Positions 6,652 through 13,875 of a stretch of DNA of 19,253 nt are shown piece by piece. Each line of letters opens with the position of its first letter. Position 1 is the stretch's first letter. Source of the DNA: Sedimentisphaerales bacterium (GTDB lineage Bacteria > Planctomycetota > Phycisphaerae > Sedimentisphaerales > SG8-4); assembly GCA_016928975.1 (NCBI GenBank), contig JAFGJR010000069.1:1-19253 (forward strand), read 5' to 3'. A program made the translations under genes and the position numbers. A model generated the notes under the pieces. The model was not told the origin of the DNA, searched no databases, and saw only the letters and a program-made list of their open reading frames with translations.

Positions 6652-8397
6652 ATGAGAAGCGCTTTCGTTAGCCGGCTGCCCATCCGGGTGATTCTGTTGT
6701 CGATGTCCCTTGCCTCGTTTGCCCTTGCGGACACGCCCGATATCGATCTGATTCTCCATAATGGGAGAATCGTAACAGTCGACGCCCAATTCTCCGTCGT
6801 GCATGCGATGGCGATCCGGGGCGACCGCATTGCGGCGGTCGGCGGCAACGAGGAAATCCTGCGTTTGAAGACGGGCCGGACGGAATTGTTGGACCTCGAG
6901 GGCAGGATGGTCCTGCCCGGCCTGATTGACAGCCACCTCCACGCCTGCGATGCCTCCATGACGGAGTTCGACCATCCGATCCCGCAGATGGATTCCGTCA
7001 CGGACGTTCTCGACTACTTCAAGGCCCGGGCCGAGGTCCTTGAAGATGGCCAGTGGATCGTCCTGCAGCAGGTTTTTATCACCCGTCTTCGCGAGCAGCG
7101 TTATCCGACGCGACAGGAGCTGGATTCAGCGGCTCCGCAGAATCCTGCGGTCTTTCGCACCGGGCCCGACGCTTCGCTCAATACGTTGGCCATGAAGCTC
7201 AGCCGAATTGACAAGGACTTTCACGTCACCGACGGCGGTCCCGGCTACGCGGAGAAGGACCCACAGACGGGCCAGCCTACCGGCATCCTGCGCGGCTGCA
7301 ACCGCTATATCGCCAACCGTCCATCGGACAAAACACCTACGGAGCAGGACCGCTACGACAGGTTGCTGACGCTGCTGAAGGACTACAGCTCGGTCGGCAT
7401 CACGGGCATCTGTGAGGGCGATGCCGGCGAGGAGGATTTGCGCCTGTACCGCAGGATGCTCGACAACGGCGATCTGCCCGTGCGCGTCGCGGCTCAATAC
7501 CACGTCGATACCATCGGTCCGATGGAAGAGATTCAGGACAACATTCGCAAAGTCGCCCGGCATCCTCTGCGCCGGGGCGGCCCCATGCTCCGTGTGATCG
7601 GCATCAAGAACTACCTGGACGGCGGCATGCTCACCGGCAGCGCCTACATGCGAAAGCCCTGGGGCGTCAGCAAGATCTACGCCATTGACGACCCGAACTA
7701 TCGCGGCGTCCTGTTCATTCCGAGGGACCGGCTCGGGCCCATCGTGCGAACCGCCACGGAGTGCGGGCTGCAATACACCGCCCACACCGTCGGCGACGGC
7801 GCCGTGCACGCCCTGCTCGACGTCTACGACCAGATCGACCGGACCACGCCGATCAAAGACCTGCGCCATTGCATCACCCACTGCAATTTCATGAGCCCGG
7901 AATCCGTCGAAAAGGTCGCCAAGCTCGGCGTGATCCCGTTGGTGCAGCCCGCGTGGCTGTACCTCGATGCGCGGACTCTGAGCATGCACTTCGGGTATGA
8001 TCGGCTCCGCTACTTCCAGCCGCTGCGAAGCATCTTTGCGGCCGGCGGCATTGCGGCCGGCGGATCCGACCACATGCAGAAAGTCGGCTCGCTTCGCTCC
8101 AACAATCCCTACAACCCGTTCCTCGCCATGGAGACCGCCATCACACGCAAGGCCAAATGGTACGATGGGCGATTGCATCCGGAGGAGGCGATCAGCCGCG
8201 AGCAGGCCATCCGGTTCTACACGATCTGCTGCGCCCGCACCCTGTTTCAGGATGAGTTCACCGGCTCGCTCGAACCGCCCAAGCGCGCCGACTTCATCGT
8301 CCTGGACACCGACCTGCTCACCTGCCCCGAAGAGGCAATCAAGGACACCCAGGTCCTGCGAACCTATCTCGACGGCCGGCTGGTCTTCAAACGCTGA
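6652..8397 (+). CDS. Exported YtcJ-like amidohydrolase (amidohydrolase_3 family)
   Basis: This is a 581-residue metal-dependent hydrolase. An N-terminal signal peptide (hydrophobic core about residues 11-24, A-x-A-type end near 24-26) predicts export. The small beta-sandwich start (LILHNGRIVTVDA) leads into the barrel. Metal ligands are visible as H95/H97 (DSHLHA), with later barrel motifs at H378 (YTAHTVGD), H410 (CITHCNF) and D473 (AGGSDHMQ). The segment IKNYLDGG at 318-325 places K319 where the family often has a bridging lysine. The C-terminus (RADFIVLDTDLL) is the typical closing strand of the composite sandwich. YtcJ relatives hydrolyse varied amide or imide bonds; the substrate here cannot be named. 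The start has AAGGAG 8 nt upstream. The gene runs opposite to both flanking operons and is followed after 8 bp by an acetyltransferase gene. Confidence 0.9.
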   Translation: MRSAFVSRLPIRVILLSMSLASFALADTPDIDLILHNGRIVTVDAQFSVVHAMAIRGDRIAAVGGNEEILRLKTGRTELLDLEGRMVLPGLIDSHLHACDASMTEFDHPIPQMDSVTDVLDYFKARAEVLEDGQWIVLQQVFITRLREQRYPTRQELDSAAPQNPAVFRTGPDASLNTLAMKLSRIDKDFHVTDGGPGYAEKDPQTGQPTGILRGCNRYIANRPSDKTPTEQDRYDRLLTLLKDYSSVGITGICEGDAGEEDLRLYRRMLDNGDLPVRVAAQYHVDTIGPMEEIQDNIRKVARHPLRRGGPMLRVIGIKNYLDGGMLTGSAYMRKPWGVSKIYAIDDPNYRGVLFIPRDRLGPIVRTATECGLQYTAHTVGDGAVHALLDVYDQIDRTTPIKDLRHCITHCNFMSPESVEKVAKLGVIPLVQPAWLYLDARTLSMHFGYDRLRYFQPLRSIFAAGGIAAGGSDHMQKVGSLRSNNPYNPFLAMETAITRKAKWYDGRLHPEEAISREQAIRFYTICCARTLFQDEFTGSLEPPKRADFIVLDTDLLTCPEEAIKDTQVLRTYLDGRLVFKR

Positions 8398-8405
8398 GAC
8401 GAACG

Positions 8406-8882
8406 ATGGTCCAGATTCGCGCAGGCACTGAGGTGGACATCGATGATCTGCTCGTGATCGAGGACGAGTGTTTCAGCGTCTATTACTACGGCCAGGACAA
8501 GTTCGGCGTCGAGGAGTTCCTGTACTACCTGTACGGGCCTCATTGCGTTCTCCTGGTCGCCGCATGGGATGAGCGCGTGGTGGGCTACACCGCCTGCGTC
8601 GTGCGTCCCCGGGCCGGATCGCTCGCACACGTCGACAGCATCGGCGTGTTGCCGAAGCACCAAAACCAGGGAATCGGCCATCGACTCCTGCAAGAGCTGA
8701 TCCAGAAGGCCCGACAACAACGCTGCAAGGGCCTTGCCCTCGAAGTCGCTGTGCCCAACGAGGCCGGCATCGCGTTCTTCAAGAGCCACGGATTTCGCGA
8801 GGTCCGCAAGCTGCCTGGCTACTACGGCCGCAACCTCGACGGCCTCCTCATGACCGCGGAGATCTGGGCCCCCTATTTCTGA
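8406..8882 (+). CDS. GNAT family N-acetyltransferase, RimI-like
   Basis: The 158-residue protein shows the GNAT acetyl-CoA site, with motif A at 78-95 (SIGVLPKHQNQGIGHRLL) and the Q-x-x-G-x-G pyrophosphate loop at 86-91. Motif B follows at about 108-137 (A-L-E-V-A-V-P-N-E-A through F-F-K-S-H-G-F), then a Y-Y-G close. This pattern resembles RimI-type protein N-alpha-acetyltransferases, but substrate identity cannot be assigned from the motif. The ATG lies 8 bp after the amidohydrolase stop with no strong ribosome site, which suggests coupled translation in a two-gene operon. The 3' end overlaps the convergent reading frame on the other strand by 10 bp. Confidence 0.88.
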   Translation: MVQIRAGTEVDIDDLLVIEDECFSVYYYGQDKFGVEEFLYYLYGPHCVLLVAAWDERVVGYTACVVRPRAGSLAHVDSIGVLPKHQNQGIGHRLLQELIQKARQQRCKGLALEVAVPNEAGIAFFKSHGFREVRKLPGYYGRNLDGLLMTAEIWAPYF

Positions 8883-9715
8883 TCGGCGCTGCTGAGATGC
8901 CAATCGATGCCGTGAAGCCCATGCCAGTGCGGCTCACCGCCGTCGAAGGTGAACGTGAACGGCAGATCGCCCTCCAGTCTCGCGCCATTCTTCAGTGTCA
9001 GCTTGTAAGGCACGGTGGGAAGGTTCTTCATTCCGTTGATCTGGTCCGGATTGAGGAAGACCTGGCCGAGCTCCACGTTGACGATCGGATTGTCCTTGAA
9101 CGTGGTGCACATCCACCTGACAAGGACATCGAACCAGTGATGAGTCTGGTAATATCCCACGATGGGGAACTCGCTCCAGTGCACGCCTTTGTCAAGATAG
9201 TGCCCGTACTCCGCGGTCCTGATCTTCTCGAACAGTCGCTGTGCGGCCAGGTGAACCTCCGGGGCGCACTGCATTGCGTGAATGTGTTTGTCCTGAACGA
9301 TCTGTTGCTTATTCAGGCCACCCTTGAGTGTAATGTCGCCCACGTCCCGGGTCTGACCGGGTCGGAGCTCAAGCGGCTCCGCAATCACGTGCTCGAAACG
9401 GATAGAACCCATCTCGACAGACAATATCGTAAATCCCGGCGTGAGCCGGTCCAGATGGAAACGGCCCTCGGCGTCGGTCCGAATGCGCCGCTCCCCTTGC
9501 ACGCCATCGGCGAAGGTCAGCGTACAGCGGGCCTCTTTCTCGGTCAGAGCCATGCCCTTGTCATCCACGATCCGCCCCTGAATTCGTGCACAAGGCAGCA
9601 TGACGATGCGCAGACCGTCGAGAATCTGCCCCGGCGTTGGACACACCTTCTCGGCGGCCTCTGCGACGAGTATCGCTGAACGACCCGAATGGTCAAACCC
9701 ACGGACGTATTGCAC
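8873..9715 (-). CDS. Carboxypeptidase regulatory-like domain protein, probably a 5'-truncated remnant
   Basis: The frame encodes about 280 residues when started at a GTG (9715). Its N-terminal half has a carboxypeptidase regulatory-like (transthyretin-type) beta-sandwich with the usual signature: G-R-I-V-D-D near residues 47-52 and T-D-A-E-G-R-F-H-L near 80-88. The C-terminal half, rich in W, H and F (THHWFDVLVRWMCTTF, later PHWHGLHGIDWH), is not a domain I recognise. No clear ribosome site precedes the GTG. The same frame stays open and protein-like for 20 more codons upstream (N-E-G-W-A-V-L-Y-L-Y-P-D), up to a TAG at 9776-9778 inside the end of the PAP2 gene. There is no signal peptide. I therefore think the front of a larger protein has been lost and the remnant may not be expressed. 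It could still be a genuine short gene. It is convergent with the acetyltransferase. Confidence 0.6.
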   Translation of the reverse strand: MQYVRGFDHSGRSAILVAEAAEKVCPTPGQILDGLRIVMLPCARIQGRIVDDKGMALTEKEARCTLTFADGVQGERRIRTDAEGRFHLDRLTPGFTILSVEMGSIRFEHVIAEPLELRPGQTRDVGDITLKGGLNKQQIVQDKHIHAMQCAPEVHLAAQRLFEKIRTAEYGHYLDKGVHWSEFPIVGYYQTHHWFDVLVRWMCTTFKDNPIVNVELGQVFLNPDQINGMKNLPTVPYKLTLKNGARLEGDLPFTFTFDGGEPHWHGLHGIDWHLSSADQK

Positions 9716-9761
9716 TTCATCCGGGTACAGGTAGAGGACGGCCCAACCTTCGTTGTCCGAA

Positions 9762-10685
9762 TCAGAAGCGAAAGGCTACCCCGAGGGTGGCGCCATCCTC
9801 GGTGGGGACGACGGTGAGATCGACGTGACCGTCTTCGGGCAGGTTCATGAAGGCATCGTGGATGAAGGCGGTGAGAAAGTAGCCGAGGGCGGCGCCGACG
9901 AGCACGTCCGAGGGGTAGTGCTTGCCCGCCTCCACGCGAGCCCAGCCGACTCCCGCCGCGAGCACCGTGTTGGCGACATCGAGCACGCCCCTGACGGGCT
10001 CCAGGCCGTCAATAGACTTGAAGTTCCGGTTGGCCAGGGTCACACCGGAGAATGCAGCCGAGGTGTGGCCCGAAGGAAAGCTGCTATCGTTGGCCCCGTT
10101 CGGACGTTCACGGGCGGCCGCGTCCTTGAGCAGCTCCGTCACGCCGCCCGTAACCCCCATCCCCGCGAGCTCGACCGCATAGCCTTTCGCTTTCGCGGGC
10201 AGCCATTGCCCGGGCGTGTCGCCGCTGGGGGTCGCGAGCGGCGCGAGGACAGACTCCAGAAGAAGTGCATTGCGGAGGTAGTCGCTTGCGTCCTGGGCCC
10301 CGGCTTCGGACCCGAAGATCGGCGTGTGCTCCCTCGCCCAGTCGGAGACACGCCGGTCGAGGCCGTCGATTTGGAACACCAGCGCGCCGGCCAGCGGCAC
10401 GAGGGTCGAAGGACTGAACAAGGCGTCACGTGCCGCATGAAGAACCCGCTCGCCGTCGATCGGCCAAATGGCGTCCTGTCCCCATCCCCGACCATTTGCC
10501 AACGTTCCGCAGCCGGCGGTGAGTGACAAGGCCAATGCCAGTACAGGCAGGACGGCGCGCAGGTGAGTGACGAGGCTGTAGGCTGGAGGCTGGAGACTGT
10601 AGACATCTCCGGCCTCCGGTCTCCAGTCTCCGGGCTCTCTTCTGCGGTTGCTTGTCGTCGTTGGCGATTCTCGTGACACGTTCAT
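9762..10685 (-). CDS. PAP2-family phosphatase with export/lipoprotein-type signal
   Basis: This 307-residue phosphatase has all three PAP2 motifs: K-x6-R-P at 187-195 (KDAAARERP), P-S-G-H at 204-207 and R-x5-H-x3-D at R250/H256/D260. The family removes phosphate from lipids or related compounds outside the cytoplasm. A hydrophobic segment at 43-58 ends in L-T-A-G-C59, which fits a permissive lipobox. The only in-frame start with support is the ATG at 10685, which overlaps the oxidoreductase stop as ATGA and has GGTGGG upstream. It leaves 42 residues before the signal core, and residues 18-38 of that stretch are encoded by a heptamer repeat array. The C-terminus (V-D-L-T-V-V-P ... L-G-V-A-F-R-F) alternates like an outer-membrane strand. 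Position at the end of the lipid A run makes a lipid phosphatase role plausible but unproven. Confidence 0.82.
   Translation of the reverse strand: MNVSRESPTTTSNRRREPGDWRPEAGDVYSLQPPAYSLVTHLRAVLPVLALALSLTAGCGTLANGRGWGQDAIWPIDGERVLHAARDALFSPSTLVPLAGALVFQIDGLDRRVSDWAREHTPIFGSEAGAQDASDYLRNALLLESVLAPLATPSGDTPGQWLPAKAKGYAVELAGMGVTGGVTELLKDAAARERPNGANDSSFPSGHTSAAFSGVTLANRNFKSIDGLEPVRGVLDVANTVLAAGVGWARVEAGKHYPSDVLVGAALGYFLTAFIHDAFMNLPEDGHVDLTVVPTEDGATLGVAFRF
10572..10633. repeat. Inverted pair of degenerate 7-nt repeat arrays within the PAP2 5' coding region
   Basis: On the plus strand, four heptads of the type GAGGCTG/TAGGCTG/GAGGCTG/GAGACTG run from 10572 to 10599, followed by TAGAC. They are followed by four heptads of the complementary type TCTCCGG/CCTCCGG/TCTCCAG/TCTCCGG from 10606 to 10633. 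The two arrays face each other: 10585-10602 pairs with 10614-10631 at 15 of 18 positions, so the transcript could form a hairpin. The block encodes residues 18-38 of the PAP2 protein. Such low-complexity heptads are not expected from normal coding sequence and look like an inserted simple-repeat element. Confidence 0.8.
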
Positions 10686-11692
10686 TCCCACCTGTGGCGC
10701 TTGATGCCGGCGATGATCTTCTGGGCGCATCGCAGGGCGGCCAGGCCCTCTTCGGCGCTGACCTCGGGGGTAAAGGAGCGATCCCGGACGGCACGGAGAA
10801 ACGCCTCCTGCTCCAGGCGCACGGGTTCCTTGTCGTCGATCTGGAGCGGCTCGATGTGCAACAGGTCCGGCCAGTTCACGTTCGTCAGGTCCAGCTCGCC
10901 ACTGTCCCGTTGCTCTTTGATCCACTCGACGACGTTGACGTTCGGATCGGTTTTGACGATGATGCCGCTCTTTTTGAGGTAGTCGACGCTCAGGTACGCC
11001 TGGCGGGAGAAGACGTGGACGCGCCGCTCGGTCTTGAGGGCCAGGCGCGACGCCGTCAGGTTCGCGATGCAGCCGTTGTCGAAGACGATCCTCGCGTTGC
11101 AGATATCCTCGGGGCCTTCTATGACGCTGACGCCCACGGCGTCCACCCGCTTGATCTTGCTGGCCGCCAGGGACAGCACTATGTCGATATCGTGGATCAT
11201 GATATCCAGCACGACCCCGACGTCGGTGGAGCGGAACGGATAAGGGCTCACGCGATGGGCCTCGATGAACTTCGGCTCGATCTGAAGTCGCTTCATCGCC
11301 TGCACGACCGGATTGCACCGCTCGGAGTGACCGACGGCGACGACGGTGTCGTACCGCCGTGCAAGGGATACGATCTTGCGGCCCTCCCGCACGCTTGAGG
11401 CGAGCGGTTTCTCGATCAGAACGGGGATGTGCTGCCGCAGGAAGATCTTCGCCAGTCTCAGGTGCGTCACCGTCGGCGTAGAGATCGTCACGGCGTCCAC
11501 TTTGTCGAGGATCTGCTCGCAGTCGGTGCAGGCAAGGCAGTTGTACTTGCCGGCCAGGTCTTCGGCCTTGCGTGCATCCGTGTCCACGACCGCGACCATC
11601 TCGCTGTCCGCCAACTGACTGTACACCTTGGCGTGGATCGACCCCATTTTCCCTGCGCCGACGATTGCGGTTCGAATCTTGCCGTTGCTCAT
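10682..11692 (-). CDS. Gfo/Idh/MocA family oxidoreductase, lipid A-cluster type (GnnA-like candidate)
   Basis: This is a 336-residue NAD(P)-dependent sugar dehydrogenase. A Rossmann motif G-A-G-K-M-G lies at 12-17, the family E-K-P signature with K95 at 94-96, and the active-site block (M-I-H-D-I-D) places H167 and D170. The sequence style (R-V-S-P-Y-P-F-R-S-T-D-V, N-G-C-I-A-N-L-T-A-S-R) is that of a subfamily often encoded beside lpxA and lpxB. GnnA, which oxidises the 3-OH of UDP-GlcNAc so that GnnB can install a 3-amino group, is a characterised dehydrogenase of this superfamily in lipid A synthesis. No GnnB-type aminotransferase is in the window, so the substrate is inferred only. ATG at 11692 with GAGGA 4 nt upstream; 19 bp separate it from lpxA. 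Confidence 0.85.
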   Translation of the reverse strand: MSNGKIRTAIVGAGKMGSIHAKVYSQLADSEMVAVVDTDARKAEDLAGKYNCLACTDCEQILDKVDAVTISTPTVTHLRLAKIFLRQHIPVLIEKPLASSVREGRKIVSLARRYDTVVAVGHSERCNPVVQAMKRLQIEPKFIEAHRVSPYPFRSTDVGVVLDIMIHDIDIVLSLAASKIKRVDAVGVSVIEGPEDICNARIVFDNGCIANLTASRLALKTERRVHVFSRQAYLSVDYLKKSGIIVKTDPNVNVVEWIKEQRDSGELDLTNVNWPDLLHIEPLQIDDKEPVRLEQEAFLRAVRDRSFTPEVSAEEGLAALRCAQKIIAGIKRHRWE

Positions 11693-11711
11693 GGAATCCT
11701 CACGACTGCGG

Positions 11712-12521
11712 TCACCCTTTGCGAAGGGTCTCCAGGTACCGGCCGAACCGGTGCTGGTGGCTGTTGAAGATCGAGTTGATCATATCCCGCACGTTCTCGT
11801 CGAGCCCGTCCTGCCCGGCCAGCTCCTTCGCGTTGGCCAGCAGGGTGCTCCCGCGGCAGTAGAGCTTCCTGTAGGCCTGGAAAATGTGCAGTTGTTGCTC
11901 CTTGCTCAATCCCGCACGGAGCAGTCCGCGCTTGTTCACGCCGCGAACCTTCACCGGATAGTGCCCGCTGGCAATCACGAACGGCGGCACGTCGTGGGTG
12001 ACCCCGGCCAGGCCGGCAATGAAGGCCCAGCGCCCCACCGTGACGAACTGGTGCGCCCCCGATACGCCCGCAAACCAGGCGCCCGTGCCGATCTGGACGT
12101 GTCCGGCGATCTGCACAAGATTGCTCAGGACCACCTTGTCGCCGATGACGCAGTCGTGGCCGACATGGGACCCGACCATGAAGAGAATCTCGCTGCCGAT
12201 CCGGGTCGTGCCGCCTTCGTACCTGCTCGGATGGATCGTCACGTTCTCGCGGATCACGTTGCGGTCGCCGATCACCAGGCCCCCCAGCGAAGTCTCCGGA
12301 GTCAGGCCGAGCACCTGTGGACAGTAGCCGATCGTGCAGGTCGGATACAGTTGATTGCCGCAGCCGATCTTCACTCCGTTGGCCACGACGACGTGGCTGT
12401 ACAGGACCGTGCCGGCCCCGATGGAGACGTTGTCTCCGATCACGCTGTAAGGCCCGATGACCACATCCTCATCCAACTGCACATTCTTGCCAAGAACCGC
12501 TGTGGAATGCACTGTCGCCAT
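11712..12521 (-). CDS. lpxA: Acyl-ACP--UDP-N-acetylglucosamine O-acyltransferase LpxA
   Basis: LpxA transfers a 3-hydroxyacyl chain from ACP to the 3-position of UDP-GlcNAc, the first step of lipid A synthesis. The 269-residue length and left-handed beta-helix hexapeptides (V-I-G, V-S-I-G, V-K-I-G and onward) fit the family (E. coli 262). The catalytic histidine is H122 (GSHVGHDC), and H141 (AGH) and H157 (AHQF) match the other conserved histidines. G170, in the F-I-A-G-L-A-G stretch, aligns by eye with E. coli Gly173 of the acyl-chain ruler, which suggests that a long (about C14) chain fits; this alignment is by motif only. The C-terminal helical domain (residues about 195-269) is present. 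ATG at 12521 with AGGA about 10 nt upstream. A 46-bp gap holding a terminator-like hairpin separates it from lpxC/fabZ. Confidence 0.95.
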   Translation of the reverse strand: MATVHSTAVLGKNVQLDEDVVIGPYSVIGDNVSIGAGTVLYSHVVVANGVKIGCGNQLYPTCTIGYCPQVLGLTPETSLGGLVIGDRNVIRENVTIHPSRYEGGTTRIGSEILFMVGSHVGHDCVIGDKVVLSNLVQIAGHVQIGTGAWFAGVSGAHQFVTVGRWAFIAGLAGVTHDVPPFVIASGHYPVKVRGVNKRGLLRAGLSKEQQLHIFQAYRKLYCRGSTLLANAKELAGQDGLDENVRDMINSIFNSHQHRFGRYLETLRKG

Positions 12522-12540
12522 CTTTAGGGTTCCTGCACCT

Positions 12541-12567
12541 CAATAAAAACGGAAGTAGACGTTCCGC
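12541..12567 (-). terminator. Weak terminator/attenuator-like hairpin between lpxC/fabZ and lpxA
   Basis: Directly after the lpxC/fabZ TAG the transcript reads CGGAA, a 7-nt loop, TTCCG and then TTTTTATTG. The stem is only 5 bp, but its position after a stop codon and the T-run are right for a leaky intrinsic terminator that would reduce lpxA expression relative to lpxC. It may also be chance. Confidence 0.3.
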
Positions 12568-13875
12568 CTATGACTTCTCATCATCGAGAAGCATGAATTT
12601 GATTTCGGCCTCCGCCACAATGGCGTCGCCGACCATCGCCTGGCATTTGCAGTGGGCGGTCCTGCGTCGCAGCCGCACGGTCTCGGCGATGAGAACCAAC
12701 TGGTCGCCCGGCACGACCGCCTTCCGCAGTTTCACGCCATCCATGCTCAGCAGCACGGCGAGCTTGCCGGTGTGCTCGAGCCGCTGGGCAAACAGCAAAC
12801 CGGAAACCTGGGCCATGGCCTCGACGATCAGCACGCCGGGCATGATCGGGGTCCCCGGGAAATGACCCTGAAAGAATCCCTCGTTGAATGTCACGTTCTT
12901 GATGCCCTTGATCCGCGTGTCGCCTTCCACCTCGATGATCTTGTCCACGAGCAGAAACGGATAGCGATGAGGCAGGATCTTCTGAATCCGCCGGATGTCG
13001 AGCACGGCGTCGGTCCCGGACTTCTCCACGCGCTCCTGCTGCTGGATCACCTCGTAGAGCTGACGTGCAAGCTGCTGGTTCAGGGCGTGGCCACTCTTAT
13101 ACGCCACGATCCTCCCGACGATGGGACGGCCCACCAACGTGAGGTCGCCGATCAAATCGACGATCTTGTGCCGGACACATTCATTGGGGAAGCGGTAGCT
13201 GTTCTTGATCGGCCCATCCGAGTCGATCACCAGGATGTCATGCGGACCGACGTGCGCGCCGATGCCCCGGGCCTGGAACTGCCGGGCTTCGCCCTCCAGC
13301 AGGAAGCTGCGAGCCGGGGCCATGTTCTTCTCGAAGCTCTCCGGCGTGAGTCGGTAGCTGTAGATCTGCCGGCCGATCGCCGTGCCGCTGTAGTCCAGAT
13401 CGTAGGTGATATGCAGGCCGCCGTCGCTGTGGGGCAGGGCATAGATCGTGGCGTCGCCCGCACTGATGGTGATGGGCTTCTTGATCGTGAATTCCTTCTG
13501 CGGATTCTGCTGCTCGATCACCTCGGCCTGCTTGAGCACGTTGACGTACTCGGCGCTGCTGCAATCGGGGGCGGGCAATTCGGGCCCTTCCACCTCCACG
13601 ATGATGTTGTCGATTTCCATCGCCCGGATGGCCGCGAGGCAATGCTCGACGGTTTCGATGCTGATGTCGCCCTTCTTGACGCTGGTGCGGCGGCTGCGCT
13701 CGGCGATATTGGGGGCAATGGCAGGGATGCGCACGGCGCCGGCCACGTCGGTCCGCACGAAAACAATGCCCGTGTCCTCCGGCGCGGAACGGAACACGAC
13801 CCTGCTCTGCTCCCCTCCGAACAATCCGACGCCGTCGAGCTTACCCTCACTCTTTATGGTCTTTTGGAGCTTCAA
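12568..13875 (-). CDS. lpxC/fabZ: Bifunctional UDP-3-O-acyl-GlcNAc deacetylase / 3-hydroxyacyl-ACP dehydratase (LpxC-FabZ fusion)
   Basis: Residues 1-280 are LpxC, the zinc deacetylase that commits the cell to lipid A. They carry the metal and acid-base residues E77/H78 (VEHCLAA), H236 and D240 ([12 protein letters not shown]) and H263 (SGHALN). Residues 288-433 are FabZ, with HRYPFLLVD at 303-311, catalytic H338 ([12 protein letters not shown]) and E352. FabZ consumes the same 3-hydroxyacyl-ACP that LpxA and LpxD use, so the fusion couples fatty acid and lipid A flux. Such fusions are known in Bacteroidota and planctomycete lineages. Position 19 is Phe (DGVGLFGG), where most LpxC proteins have His. 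The start is TTG at 13875 with GGAG 4 nt upstream, because the conserved K-T-I-K-S-E-G start cannot begin at a later ATG or GTG. The start lies 29 bp inside lpxD. Very clear assignment. Confidence 0.95.
   Translation of the reverse strand: MKLQKTIKSEGKLDGVGLFGGEQSRVVFRSAPEDTGIVFVRTDVAGAVRIPAIAPNIAERSRRTSVKKGDISIETVEHCLAAIRAMEIDNIIVEVEGPELPAPDCSSAEYVNVLKQAEVIEQQNPQKEFTIKKPITISAGDATIYALPHSDGGLHITYDLDYSGTAIGRQIYSYRLTPESFEKNMAPARSFLLEGEARQFQARGIGAHVGPHDILVIDSDGPIKNSYRFPNECVRHKIVDLIGDLTLVGRPIVGRIVAYKSGHALNQQLARQLYEVIQQQERVEKSGTDAVLDIRRIQKILPHRYPFLLVDKIIEVEGDTRIKGIKNVTFNEGFFQGHFPGTPIMPGVLIVEAMAQVSGLLFAQRLEHTGKLAVLLSMDGVKLRKAVVPGDQLVLIAETVRLRRRTAHCKCQAMVGDAIVAEAEIKFMLLDDEKS

Noticed and set aside
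6750..6771. Perfect 8-bp inverted repeat with 6-nt loop in the amidohydrolase start region
   Set aside because: It encodes the conserved L-I-L-H-N-G-R-I-V motif of the family, so the symmetry is best explained by coding constraint; there is no T-run for a terminator.
10686..11318. Upstream extension of the PAP2 frame through the oxidoreductase gene
   Set aside because: The extension overlaps the clear Gfo/Idh gene in another frame and is low-complexity; the ATGA-coupled ATG at 10685 has a ribosome site.
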